Shown here in pieces: positions 40,955-49,687 of a stretch of 64,000 bases of DNA. The notes below the pieces were generated by a model that did not search any database, was not told the DNA's origin, and saw only the letters and a program-made list of their open reading frames with translations. Each line of letters opens with the position of its first letter. Within the stretch, counting starts at the first letter, position 1. The stretch covers positions 1,736,001 to 1,800,000 of the forward strand of contig OZ252016.1 in the NCBI GenBank assembly GCA_965247475.1. The letters are read 5' to 3'. Both the position numbers and the translations under genes were made by a program. This stretch comes from G965247475 sp965247475 (GTDB lineage: Bacteria > Chloroflexota > UBA11872).

Positions 40955-42358
40955 ATGGCAGTCAAAGAGGAACTGGTCGGGCTCGACAACTACAAGTTCG
41001 GCTTTCACGACGACATCAAGCCGGTCTACAAGTCGCCCAGAGGCCTGTCGACCGACGTCATCATGGAGATCTCGGCGCAGAAGGATGAGCCGGAGTGGAT
41101 GCTGAACTTCCGGCTGGAGTCCTACGAGCAGTTTCTCCAGAAGCCGATGCCGACCTGGGGCGCCGATCTGTCGTCGATCGACTTCGACAACATCCACTAC
41201 TACATCCGGCCGCAGGACCGGCAGGCGCGCTCGTGGGACGACGTGCCGGACGACATCAAGAGCACGTTCGAAAAGCTGGGCATCCCGGAGGCGGAGCGGA
41301 AGTTCCTGGCCGGCGTGGGCGCGCAGTACGACTCGGAGGTCGTCTACCACAGCATTCAGAAAGACCTCGAGGATCAGGGCGTCGTGTTTCTGGACATGGA
41401 CTCGGGCCTGCGCGAGTACCCGGACCTGGTGCGCGAGTACTTCGGCACGATCATCCCGAACGGCGACAACAAGTTCGCGGCGCTGAACAGCGCGGTCTGG
41501 AGCGGCGGCAGCTTCGTCTACGTGCCGGAGGGCGTGAAGGTCGAGATTCCGCTGCAGGCGTATTTCCGCATCAACTCCGAGAACATGGGGCAGTTCGAGC
41601 GCACGCTGATCATCATGGAGCCGGGCGCGTTCGTGCACTACGTCGAAGGCTGCACGGCGCCGGTCTACGCCAGCGACTCGCTGCATTCCGCGGTGGTGGA
41701 GATCGTGGTCAAGGAAGGCGCGCGGTGCCGCTATACCACGATCCAGAACTGGTCGACCGATGTCTTCAATCTGGTCACCAAGCGCGCGGTCGCCTACCGA
41801 GACGCGACGATGGAATGGGTGGACGGGAATCTCGGCAGCAAGGTGACTATGAAGTACCCGTCGGTCTACCTAATGGAGCCGGGCGCGCACGGCGAGGTGC
41901 TCTCGATCGCCTTCGCGGGACGCGGGCAGCACCAGGACGCCGGCGCGAAGATGATCCACGCGGCGCCCGATACCTCGTCGCTGATCACCTCCAAGTCGAT
42001 CAGCCGCAACGGCGGGCGGGCCGGGTACCGGGGCTACGTGAACGCCCTGCCGGGCGCGACCAGCAGCAAGTCGAACGTGCAGTGCGACGCGCTGCTGATC
42101 GACGACCAGTCGCGCTCCGACACGTACCCGTACATGGATATCGAGGAGAGCAACGTCGCCATTCAGCACGAGGCGACGGTCAGCAAGGTCGGCGACCAGC
42201 AGATCTTCTACTTGATGAGCCGCGGGCTCACCGAGCAGCAGGCGATCGCGATGGTGGTGAGCGGATTCATCGAGCCGATCGTCAAAGAGCTGCCGATGGA
42301 GTATGCGGTCGAGATGAACCGGCTGATCGAGCTCCAGATGGAAGGCTCGATCGGCTAG
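40955..42358 (+). CDS. sufB: Fe-S cluster assembly scaffold SufB
   Basis: SufB carries the nascent cluster in the SufBCD complex. The 467-residue product has YYIRPQDRQARSWDDVPDDI, IIMEPGAFVHYVEGC, TIQNWSTDVFNLVTKRA and RSDTYPYMDIEESNV, all highly typical. The last stretch LTEQQAIAMVVSGFIEPIVKEL is the SufB/SufD C-terminal signature. A 101-bp gap without a visible gene separates it from sufD. Confidence 0.96.
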   Translation: MAVKEELVGLDNYKFGFHDDIKPVYKSPRGLSTDVIMEISAQKDEPEWMLNFRLESYEQFLQKPMPTWGADLSSIDFDNIHYYIRPQDRQARSWDDVPDDIKSTFEKLGIPEAERKFLAGVGAQYDSEVVYHSIQKDLEDQGVVFLDMDSGLREYPDLVREYFGTIIPNGDNKFAALNSAVWSGGSFVYVPEGVKVEIPLQAYFRINSENMGQFERTLIIMEPGAFVHYVEGCTAPVYASDSLHSAVVEIVVKEGARCRYTTIQNWSTDVFNLVTKRAVAYRDATMEWVDGNLGSKVTMKYPSVYLMEPGAHGEVLSIAFAGRGQHQDAGAKMIHAAPDTSSLITSKSISRNGGRAGYRGYVNALPGATSSKSNVQCDALLIDDQSRSDTYPYMDIEESNVAIQHEATVSKVGDQQIFYLMSRGLTEQQAIAMVVSGFIEPIVKELPMEYAVEMNRLIELQMEGSIG

Positions 42359-42459
42359 CACCCGCGGCATCCGACAGTCATGGCGGTCTGGCGCGTGCGC
42401 CGGCCCGGCAGATGTCGTGTACATGAGACAGGCGAGGTTCGCCAACGCGATGTGCACAT

Positions 42460-43785
42460 ATGACGGTTGACAACACAGCGGCCGCGCTAGGGCCGGAAGC
42501 GGTCGAGCAACTGGCCGCCTCGCACGGCGAACCCGACTGGCTGCGTGAGCGGCGACAGGAGGCGTTCGCGACGTACGCGCGCACGCCGGCGCCGAGCAAT
42601 CGCGACGAGGAGTGGCGGCGAACCGATCTGCGCTGGCTCGACTGGGACGCACTTGGTCCGGCGCCCGAGAGTGCGATACCCGAGCGCACGCCCGCGGCGG
42701 TTCCACGCGACGCGCTGGCCCCCAGCGCGGTGGTGGGGCAGGCCGACGGCAGCTCAGGCGTCATGCTGGTCGCGGACGCCGTCAGGTCGGCGGGCATCAC
42801 GGTGACCGGCCTCCAGACGGCCGCCCGCGAGCACCCCGACCCAGTGCGGAATCACCTGTCGACACGAGCGGTCACCGCCGATCGCGGCAAGCTGCAGGCG
42901 CTGAACACCGCGCTCTGGAGCGGCGGCGCGTTCGTGCACGTGCCGCGGGGCGTGCGACTCGACGACCCCATCCTGGTAGTGGTGGAAGCGCGGGCGCCGC
43001 ACATCTACCCGCGCACGCTGGTGCGGGTGGAGGAGGGCGCGTCCGTATCGGTGGTGGAGTGGTGGACGTCCGGCCCGGAAGGCGCCGCCGAGTTCGCCAA
43101 CGGGGCCGTCGAGCTCTTTGTCGAAGCGGGGGCGCGGCTCGACTACACGCACGTGCAGGCGTGGGGGCCGGGGCTGGGCAGCTTCCTGTCGCAGCGGGCG
43201 CTGGTCGGCCGCGACGCGTCGTTGACCACCTCGCACGCGACGCTGGGCGGGCGGTTCCACAAGGCACGCACGGACACGATGATGGAGGGACCGGGATCGA
43301 CCGTGCGGATGAACGGAATCACCTGTCTGACGGGCCGGCAATTCGTGGATCACCACACGCTTCAGGATCACATCGCGACCGACGCGGAAAGCGATCTGCT
43401 CTACGTGGGGGTGCTCGACGACGCGGCGCGCTCGGTCTACGCGGGCACGATCGCGGTGGAGCCGCACGCGCAGCGATCGAACGCGTATCAGCACAACCGC
43501 AATCTGCTGCTGAGCGGCGGGCCGCGGGCCGACTCCATTCCGCAGCTCGAGATCATGGCCGACGATGTCCGCTGCACCCACGGCGCGACCATCTCGACCG
43601 TGGATCGCAACCAACGGCACTACCTGGAATCGCGCGGGATCGATCCCGAGCAAGCCGAGGGCCTGATCGTGGACGGATTCTTCGAGCCGGTGCTGGATCG
43701 GGTGGGCCACGACCGCGTGCGCGAGACGCTGCGCGGCGCGGTTCAGGCCAAGCTCACCGCCGCGCGGGGGGCGGTGCACGCGTGA
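42460..43785 (+). CDS. sufD: Fe-S cluster assembly protein SufD
   Basis: SufD pairs with SufB on SufC. The 441-residue product has an N-terminal part with the usual SNRDEEWRRTDL motif, then FVHVPRGVRLDDP, the beta-helix core and the SufB/D C-terminal signature ESRGIDPEQAEGLIVDGFFEPVLDRV. Its stop overlaps the ATG of the following Rieske gene by one base (TGATG). Confidence 0.95.
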   Translation: MTVDNTAAALGPEAVEQLAASHGEPDWLRERRQEAFATYARTPAPSNRDEEWRRTDLRWLDWDALGPAPESAIPERTPAAVPRDALAPSAVVGQADGSSGVMLVADAVRSAGITVTGLQTAAREHPDPVRNHLSTRAVTADRGKLQALNTALWSGGAFVHVPRGVRLDDPILVVVEARAPHIYPRTLVRVEEGASVSVVEWWTSGPEGAAEFANGAVELFVEAGARLDYTHVQAWGPGLGSFLSQRALVGRDASLTTSHATLGGRFHKARTDTMMEGPGSTVRMNGITCLTGRQFVDHHTLQDHIATDAESDLLYVGVLDDAARSVYAGTIAVEPHAQRSNAYQHNRNLLLSGGPRADSIPQLEIMADDVRCTHGATISTVDRNQRHYLESRGIDPEQAEGLIVDGFFEPVLDRVGHDRVRETLRGAVQAKLTAARGAVHA

Positions 43786-44105
43786 TGGGACAAGACGTCG
43801 ATGTGGCGGCGGCCGGCCAGCTGCCCGACGGCACGGCGCTGCAGGTGGAGGTCGATGGGGAGTTCATCGGGCTCTACAACGTCGGCGGCGCGATCTACGC
43901 CATGGACGATCTCTGCACCCACGACCAGGCGTATCTGTCGGAAGGCACTCTTAACGCCGCCGCCCGAACGGTCCGCTGTCCGCGGCACTCGTCGCACTTC
44001 GACCTGACCACCGGGCGCCCGAAGACGCTGCCGGCCATCAGGCCGGTGCGAACCTACGCGGCGAAAATCCAGGACGATCGGGTCGTGATCACGGTCGATA
44101 ATTAG
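43785..44105 (+). CDS. Rieske-type [2Fe-2S] ferredoxin of the suf operon
   Basis: This 106-residue protein has the Rieske ligand motifs CTHDQAYLSEG and CPRHSSHFDL, here separated by 17 residues. It belongs to the NirD/BphF-like soluble Rieske ferredoxins. Its position between sufD and sufS is shared by Chloroflexota and Actinobacteria operons. It probably supplies electrons for cluster assembly, or is itself an early client; the exact role is not settled. It overlaps sufD by one base. Confidence 0.88.
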   Translation: MGQDVDVAAAGQLPDGTALQVEVDGEFIGLYNVGGAIYAMDDLCTHDQAYLSEGTLNAAARTVRCPRHSSHFDLTTGRPKTLPAIRPVRTYAAKIQDDRVVITVDN

Positions 44106-44131
44106 CGGCCGCAGATCCCGCCGAGAATCGC

Positions 44132-45385
44132 ATGCCCAGCATCGGCACAAACACGCTCGATGTCGCGAGGATCCGTGCCGACTTCCCGGTCCTGACGCAG
44201 CGGGTCCACGACAAGCCGCTCGTCTACCTGGACAACGCGGCGACCTCGCAAAAGCCGCGGTCGGTCGTTGACACGATTCGCGAGTACTACGAGACGTACA
44301 ACTCGAACATCCACCGCGGCCTGCACACGCTCAGCGAGCACGCCACCGCGGAGTATGAGGACGCCCGCGCGCGGATCGCGCGATTCCTCAACGCCGCGCG
44401 GCCGCACGAGGTCATCTTCACCCGCGGGACCACCGAGTCGATCAACCTGGTGGCGCGGGCGTGGGGCGACGACAACGTGGGCGCGGACGACGAGATCCTG
44501 CTGACCGAGATCGAGCACCACAGCAATCTGGTTCCATGGCAGATGCTGGCCAAGCGGGTCGGCGCACAGCTGCGCTTCATCCCGACCGACGACGCGGGCC
44601 GCGTGGAGCTTGACGGCTACGCGGGCATGTTCTCGGACCGGACCAAGCTGGTGGCGGTGACGCAGATGTCGAACGTCACCGGCGTGATCGAGCCGGCCGA
44701 GGAGATGATCCGGATCGCGCACGACCACCGCGTGCCGGTGCTGCTCGACGGCGCGCAGTCGGTCCCCCATCTGGCGGTGGACGTGCAGGCGCTGGACGTG
44801 GACTTCCTCGCGTTCTCGGGCCACAAGATGCTGGGGCCAACCGGCATCGGCGGGCTGTATGCGAAGGAGGCGATCCTGGAGGACATGGCGCCGCTGTTCG
44901 GAGGCGGCAGCATGATCAGCGTGGTCCAGCTGGAGTCGTCGACCTGGGCGCAACTGCCGGACAAGTTCGAGGGCGGGACGCCCAACATTGCGGGCGCGAT
45001 CGGGCTCGGCACGGCGGTGGACTACCTCTCCGCGCTGAGTCTCGACGCGGTGCGCGCGCACGAGATCGAGCTGACCGAGTACGCGCTCGCGCAACTGGGC
45101 GACCTGGACGGCCTGGATGTCTACGGGCCGACGGACGCGCGGGAGCGCGGCGGCGTGGTCGCGTTCAACGTCGAAGGCATCCACCCGCACGACGTGGGGA
45201 CGGTGCTGGACGGCGAGGGCATCGCGGTCCGGGCCGGCCACCACTGCGCCCAGCCGCTGATGCGCAAGCTGGGCGTGCCCGCGACCGCTCGCGCGAGCTT
45301 CTACATCTACAACACGACCGACGAGGTGGATCGGCTGGTCGAGGGAATCGAGCGGGTGCAGGAGTTCTTTGGCAATGGCGCTTGA
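44132..45385 (+). CDS. sufS: Cysteine desulfurase SufS
   Basis: SufS removes sulfur from L-cysteine using PLP. In the 417-residue product the Schiff-base Lys232 is in FSGHKMLGPTGIG and the catalytic Cys372 in VRAGHHCAQPLM, the group II (SufS/CsdA) context. YLDNAATSQKP and NSNIHRGLHTLSE are also typical. It is followed by sufU with an 11-bp overlap, the usual donor-acceptor pair. Confidence 0.96.
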   Translation: MPSIGTNTLDVARIRADFPVLTQRVHDKPLVYLDNAATSQKPRSVVDTIREYYETYNSNIHRGLHTLSEHATAEYEDARARIARFLNAARPHEVIFTRGTTESINLVARAWGDDNVGADDEILLTEIEHHSNLVPWQMLAKRVGAQLRFIPTDDAGRVELDGYAGMFSDRTKLVAVTQMSNVTGVIEPAEEMIRIAHDHRVPVLLDGAQSVPHLAVDVQALDVDFLAFSGHKMLGPTGIGGLYAKEAILEDMAPLFGGGSMISVVQLESSTWAQLPDKFEGGTPNIAGAIGLGTAVDYLSALSLDAVRAHEIELTEYALAQLGDLDGLDVYGPTDARERGGVVAFNVEGIHPHDVGTVLDGEGIAVRAGHHCAQPLMRKLGVPATARASFYIYNTTDEVDRLVEGIERVQEFFGNGA

Positions 45386-45842
45386 GGACCTGTACCGCGA
45401 GGTGATCATGGATCACTTCCGGCGGCCGCGGAATCGCGGCGACGTCGCCGACGCGGACGTGGTGGTGGAGGGTGTGAACCCGCTGTGCGGCGACGAGATC
45501 AAGCTGTGGCTCGCGATCGAGGACGGAACGGTGACCGCCGCGCATTTCGATGGGCAGGGCTGCTCGATCAGTCAGGCGTCGGTCTCGATCATGACCGAGG
45601 CGGTCAAGGGCAAGTCGATCGCGGAGGTCGAGGCGATCGTCGAGAGCTTCCGCGGGATGATGCTGGAGGGTCAGGACGGCGACGCCGACGCGCTGGGCGA
45701 CGGCGTGGCGCTGGAAGGCGTGAAGCAGTTCCCGGTGAGGATCAAGTGCGCGGTGCTGGGCTGGAACACGCTGCGGCTGGGGCTGGAGGAGCACGCCAGG
45801 TCGGGCGGTCGGCATGTGGAGGCCAGCCACAGCGAGCGCTGA
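45375..45842 (+). CDS. sufU: Sulfur transfer protein SufU
   Basis: SufU takes persulfide sulfur from SufS and passes it to SufBCD. The Zn ligands are visible in the 155-residue product: Cys38 and Asp40 in NPLCGDEI, Cys63 in GQGCSISQAS and Cys125 in VRIKCAVLGW. Start ATG 45375 lies inside the end of sufS. The frame is also open from a TTG six bases upstream, which is less likely. It closes the operon. Confidence 0.94.
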   Translation: MALEDLYREVIMDHFRRPRNRGDVADADVVVEGVNPLCGDEIKLWLAIEDGTVTAAHFDGQGCSISQASVSIMTEAVKGKSIAEVEAIVESFRGMMLEGQDGDADALGDGVALEGVKQFPVRIKCAVLGWNTLRLGLEEHARSGGRHVEASHSER

Positions 45843-45950
45843 GCCGCGGGTCGCCGCTTCGCGGTGGCACGGATCGAGGTTCGGAATCAACTCCGACCCT
45901 GCAACGGCGAGCCACCGAGCGGCCAAGGATGACATCGGGGCGTACGGCCT

Positions 45951-45996
45951 CCGCCGGTCCGGCGGCCATGGGATTCCTCGCTGCGCTCGGAATGAC
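45951..45996. repeat. Dispersed repeat A, copy 4
   Basis: CCGCCGGTCCGGCGGCCATGGGATT, then CCTCGCTGCGCTCGGAATGACA lies between sufU and the next plus-strand gene. The rest of this 230-bp gap shows nothing. Confidence 0.65.
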
Positions 45997-46072
45997 ATTT
46001 GGAGGGCGGTTCGGCGCTGACCGCGGCGTGCGAACCTGAGGCGAACCGCGCCTTGCCACAAGATCCCCGACC

Positions 46073-46852
46073 GTGCGCCGAGTGCGCTTGATTCATTGGA
46101 ATGCGGGCGAGGCGGTGGAGCGCGCCGAACGGCTCCACGCGGCCGGGTATCGGGTGGAGAGCGAACCGCTCACACCGACGGTGCTGCGGGCGCTGCGCGC
46201 CGAGCCGCCCGATGCCGTTGTGATCGACCTCAGCCGTCTGCCCGGGCAAGGCCGTGATCTTGGCGTGGCGCTGCGGCGGAGCAAGTCCACACGCGGTGTG
46301 CCGCTGGTGTTCGTGGGCGGGACGCCAGCGAAGGTCGCGGGCGTCGGACAGCACCTCCCGGACGCGGCCTACGGCACCTGGCGCGGCATCCGATCGACCC
46401 TCCGGCGCGCCATCGCACATCCGCCGACCGACCCCGTGACGCCGGCGTCGGCGCTGGCGGCCTACTCGGGGACGCCGCTGCCGAAGAAGCTCGGCATCAA
46501 ACCGGGCTCCGTGGTGGCGCTGGTGGGCGCGCCGGAAGGCCTCAAGGAGTTGTTGGGTGAAATGCCGGAGGGTGTGACCCTTCGCCCACGCGCCCAGGGC
46601 CGATGCGACCTGATCGTCTGGTTCGCCGCGTCGCGGCGCGAGCTCGAGCGACGGGTGGCGCGGCTGGGTTCCGTGGCGGGCGCGGGCGGGCTCTGGATCG
46701 CCTGGCCCAAGAAGGCGTCCGGCGTCGCGACCGATCTATCCGAGCGCGTGGTGCGCGAAGCGGGTCTCGCCGCCGGTCTGGTGGACTACAAGATCGCGTC
46801 GATCGACGAGACCTGGTCCGGCCTGCGTTTCGCACGACGCAAGCGCGGTTGA
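46073..46852 (+). CDS. Receiver-like domain fused to a DUF3052 domain
   Basis: The 259-residue product has two parts. Residues 1-115 look like a response-regulator receiver fold (VRLIHWNAGEA, then DAVVIDLSRLPG with Asp at the phospho-acceptor strand, and VPLVFVGG). Residues 145-255 resemble DUF3052: KLGIKPGSVVALVGAPEG, then CDLIVWFAASRRELERRV, LWIAWPKKASG and VDYKIASIDETWSGLRF. Fusion of the two is unusual, as DUF3052 proteins normally stand alone. The acidic pocket and Lys of a true receiver are not complete, so it may be a pseudo-receiver. The start is GTG 46073. It is 230 bp after suf and convergent with an aldo/keto reductase. Confidence 0.72.
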   Translation: MRRVRLIHWNAGEAVERAERLHAAGYRVESEPLTPTVLRALRAEPPDAVVIDLSRLPGQGRDLGVALRRSKSTRGVPLVFVGGTPAKVAGVGQHLPDAAYGTWRGIRSTLRRAIAHPPTDPVTPASALAAYSGTPLPKKLGIKPGSVVALVGAPEGLKELLGEMPEGVTLRPRAQGRCDLIVWFAASRRELERRVARLGSVAGAGGLWIAWPKKASGVATDLSERVVREAGLAAGLVDYKIASIDETWSGLRFARRKRG

Positions 46853-46931
46853 GCCCGCCATGGCGGTGGTGAGCGCTACACGGCTGTGGCCAGCGGCCCG
46901 CCCCAGGTCTGAACGTGGGCGCCGGGCGGCG

Positions 46932-47813
46932 CTAGGGGGCCGCCGGGATGGCCAGCCGCGGCTCGGGGAGTGGCGGTCGCTGCCGCCTGACGATCTCCTC
47001 CTGCTCCTCCGGCGTGAACGGGCGGAAGCGCTCGGCGGCGTGCAGGATCTTGGGCAGCAAGGTGATCTCGCCCGTGGAGGGGGCGGTGTGCATGGGCTGC
47101 GAGAGCACGAACCACAGCGCGGCGTTGATGTCGTCCTGATCGCGGTACGGGTCGTACCAGGTGGCGAGTTCCCGCGGCCTCGCACCCCAGCCGCCGCGAG
47201 CGAGCATCTTGATGGTCTGCACGCCGACGTTGCGGCGCCCGGCCTCGGCCAGCAACGCCTCGGCGTCGCGCCGATAGGCGTGGTCTTGATAGATCGCGGC
47301 CGACACCGGGAACATGATCGTGTCGAAGTCGAACCGCCGCAGCGCTTCGAGCTGGAGCCGGGCCGCGTCGGGGCCGTGCCCGGTGATGCCGATGTAGCGG
47401 GTCTGGCCCCGGCCGCGCATCTCGATCAGCGCCTCGAGCGCGCCGCCGCTGGCCGTGGCCGCGTCCAAGTCCTCCATGGACGCCACTGAGTGCAGCTGGA
47501 ACAGATCGAACTCGTCCACGCCGAGCCGCCGCTGGGTCGATCGAATGTCGTCCCATGCCTCGGACTTGCCGCGCTTGGCGGTCTTGGCGCCGAGGAATAC
47601 GTCAGACCGAATCCTGGGCATCCAGGGCTCTAGACGCTCGAGCGCCTGGCCGTACGAGGGCGCGACATCGATGTGATTGATGCCATGTTCGAGCGCGCGT
47701 TCGATGGCGGCATCGGCGGCGGCCTGATCGACGCTGTCGACGCCAATGCAGAAGGCGCCCAGAGTGACAACCGAACTCTCATGATCGATGCGCCCGAGCT
47801 TGCGTCGCTCCAT
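46932..47813 (-). CDS. Aldo/keto reductase
   Basis: An NADPH-type AKR of 293 residues with the catalytic tetrad visible: Asp and Tyr in NHIDVAPSYGQALERLEPW, Lys in FLGAKTAKRG and His in FQLHSVASMEDL. ERRKLGRIDHESSVVTLGAF is the typical start. Substrate unknown. It ends 79 bp from the DUF3052 gene and is separated from the exporter operon by a 180-bp gap with a repeat A copy. Confidence 0.88.
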   Translation of the reverse strand: MERRKLGRIDHESSVVTLGAFCIGVDSVDQAAADAAIERALEHGINHIDVAPSYGQALERLEPWMPRIRSDVFLGAKTAKRGKSEAWDDIRSTQRRLGVDEFDLFQLHSVASMEDLDAATASGGALEALIEMRGRGQTRYIGITGHGPDAARLQLEALRRFDFDTIMFPVSAAIYQDHAYRRDAEALLAEAGRRNVGVQTIKMLARGGWGARPRELATWYDPYRDQDDINAALWFVLSQPMHTAPSTGEITLLPKILHAAERFRPFTPEEQEEIVRRQRPPLPEPRLAIPAAP

Positions 47814-47911
47814 GGTCGTCTCCGACGTCAGAGTGCCGGAAGAACTCTAGCGCGCCGGGGCGTGCTGGTGCGGGTGTGGTGTCAGCTTTCCAGGCCTGCT
47901 GGACCCGGATT

Positions 47912-47958
47912 TCGCCGGTCCGGTGGCCGTGAGATTCCTCGCTCTGCTCGGAATGACA
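47912..47958. repeat. Dispersed repeat A, copy 5
   Basis: TTCGCCGGTCCGGTGGCCGTGAGATT, then CCTCGCTCTGCTCGGAATGACA lies between the exporter operon and the aldo/keto reductase gene. Confidence 0.65.
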
Positions 47959-47993
47959 ATTAGAAGGGCACGGCCGCATTGGCAGGCTCAGGA

Positions 47994-48734
47994 CTACATT
48001 GGCGCGTCGGACAGGTCGGGCAGATCGAAATCGAGCGAGCCTTCGGCGCGTGAGAGCCGGCCGTCCTGCATGAGATAGGTCTCGTCGACGAATTGGCTGA
48101 GCGCCGGATCGTGGGTGGCCATGACCACGGTGACGCCTTCCTCGTTGACGACGCGCCGGAAGAGCTCGGCGATCGCAACGCCGGTGACGCTGTCCAGCTC
48201 GCCGGTCGGCTCGTCGGCGATGATCAGCGCGGGGCGGTTGGCGAGGGCGCGGGCGATCGCCACTCGCTGCTGCTCGCCGCCGCTGAGCTCGAACGGCCGG
48301 TGCTCCATGCGATCGCCCAAGCCAACGGCCTCCAGCACTTCGCGCGCTCGGCTGGCGCGCTGACGCGCCGGCCGGCCGGCGATGCGAAGCGTGAGCTCGA
48401 CGTTCTCGAGCGCGGAGAGAACCGGCAGCAATGCGAACGACTGGAACACGAACCCGTAGTTGTGGCGCCGGAGCGCGGTCAGCCGTCGTTCGGGCAGTCC
48501 GGAGAGTCTCTGTCCGCGCAGGAAGACCTGGCCCTGGGTCGGACCGTCAAGGCCGCCTATCAGGTTCAGCAGGGTGGTCTTGCCCGAGCCCGAGCGGCCG
48601 CGGAGGGCGACAAAGCGGGCGGCGTCGATCCGCCAGTCCACCCCATCGACGGCCTTGATAGTCTCGCCGCCAACCTCGTAGTAGCGGCTGGCGCCGTGGG
48701 TCTCGATGAGCGGGCCCGGCGCGAATTGGGTCAT
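47994..48734 (-). CDS. ABC exporter ATP-binding subunit (MacB/LolD type), second ATPase
   Basis: The 246-residue ATPase has Walker A RGRSGSGKTTLLNL, signature LSGGEQQRVAIARAL and Walker B LIIADEPTGELDSVTG, the LolD/MacB type. The phrase RHNYGFVFQSFALLPVLSALENVEL is also characteristic. Its start overlaps the stop of the upstream ATPase gene by 4 bp, so both are in one operon with an FtsX-type permease and an adaptor. The last residues form an acidic tail. Confidence 0.9.
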   Translation of the reverse strand: MTQFAPGPLIETHGASRYYEVGGETIKAVDGVDWRIDAARFVALRGRSGSGKTTLLNLIGGLDGPTQGQVFLRGQRLSGLPERRLTALRRHNYGFVFQSFALLPVLSALENVELTLRIAGRPARQRASRAREVLEAVGLGDRMEHRPFELSGGEQQRVAIARALANRPALIIADEPTGELDSVTGVAIAELFRRVVNEEGVTVVMATHDPALSQFVDETYLMQDGRLSRAEGSLDFDLPDLSDAPM

Positions 48735-49687
48735 GGTCGGTCCCCGTCAGACGGGTCGGCCGGCGGCCGGAAATCATGCGGCGGCGGGTCCATGGCGCCC
48801 CGGCCGGGCTTGATCACGAGCCGGCCATCCTCCAGCTCCACGATGGCGCGATCGCCGATGCCGGCTTCGTCCAGCATGTCGGCGGGGACCTGCAGCCGCC
48901 CGGTGTCGTCGACGATCACGAACTCGTCGTGCCCATGGTCGCCGGCGGGATGGGCAGCATCGCGGCGCACGGTCTCGGTGCTCGTGCGGCCGTCCCGAAT
49001 GGCGACCACGCGATCGACCCGCCGGGCGATGTTCCGATCGTGGGTCACGATGATGACCGTAAGCGCGCGATCGCGGTTGAGGCGCCGCAGGATGTCGTAG
49101 ATGTGGTTGGCGGTGGCGGTGTCGACCTCACCGGTCGGCTCGTCGGCCAGCAACAGATCGGGATCGTTGGCCAGCGCGATGGCGATGGCCACGCGTTGCT
49201 GCTGCCCACCGGAGAGCTGTCCGAGCCGGTGGTGCATCCGGTCCTGCAGGCCAACGTCGGCCAGCAGCTCGGCGGCGCGCCGGGCCGGCCCACGGATCCC
49301 CGCGAACAGCATGGGCGCCTGCACGTTCTCGATGGCGGTGAGGTACGGGATCAGGTTGCGCGAGGACTGCTGCCAGATGAACCCGACGGTTCGACGTCGA
49401 TAGCGGACCAAATCGGATTCGGCCGCCTGGACCAGATCGAGGTCGCCCACGACGCACCCGCCGGCCGAGGGACGATCAAGCCCGCCGAGGATGTTCAGCA
49501 GGCTCGACTTGCCCGAGCCGCTGTTGCCGATGATGGCCATCATCTCGCCGCGACCCACGATGAGATCGAGTCCCTGCAGCGCGACAACCTCGAGGTCGGC
49601 GGTCTTGTAGATCTTCACCAGGTTGTCGCAGGTGATGTAGGCCGCGCCGACCGGCGCCGCGGCGGGACGCTCGAGATCGGCGGCCAT
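48731..49687 (-). CDS. ABC exporter ATP-binding subunit fused to an AbrB-like domain
   Basis: Residues 18-240 are a LolD/MacB-type ATPase: Walker A GNSGSGKSS, signature LSGGQQQRVAIAIAL and Walker B LLLADEPTGEVDTATA. The C-terminal 65 residues are unusual: EFVIVDDTGRLQVPADML, then DEAGIGDRAIVELEDGRLVI match the swapped-hairpin AbrB/SpoVT fold (about 254-298), followed by a Pro/Asp-rich tail. Such a domain normally binds DNA or protein partners, so it may act in dimerisation or feedback; that is inference. ATG 49687 overlaps the permease stop by one base and its 3' end overlaps the other ATPase by 4 bp. Confidence 0.87.
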   Translation of the reverse strand: MAADLERPAAAPVGAAYITCDNLVKIYKTADLEVVALQGLDLIVGRGEMMAIIGNSGSGKSSLLNILGGLDRPSAGGCVVGDLDLVQAAESDLVRYRRRTVGFIWQQSSRNLIPYLTAIENVQAPMLFAGIRGPARRAAELLADVGLQDRMHHRLGQLSGGQQQRVAIAIALANDPDLLLADEPTGEVDTATANHIYDILRRLNRDRALTVIIVTHDRNIARRVDRVVAIRDGRTSTETVRRDAAHPAGDHGHDEFVIVDDTGRLQVPADMLDEAGIGDRAIVELEDGRLVIKPGRGAMDPPPHDFRPPADPSDGDRP

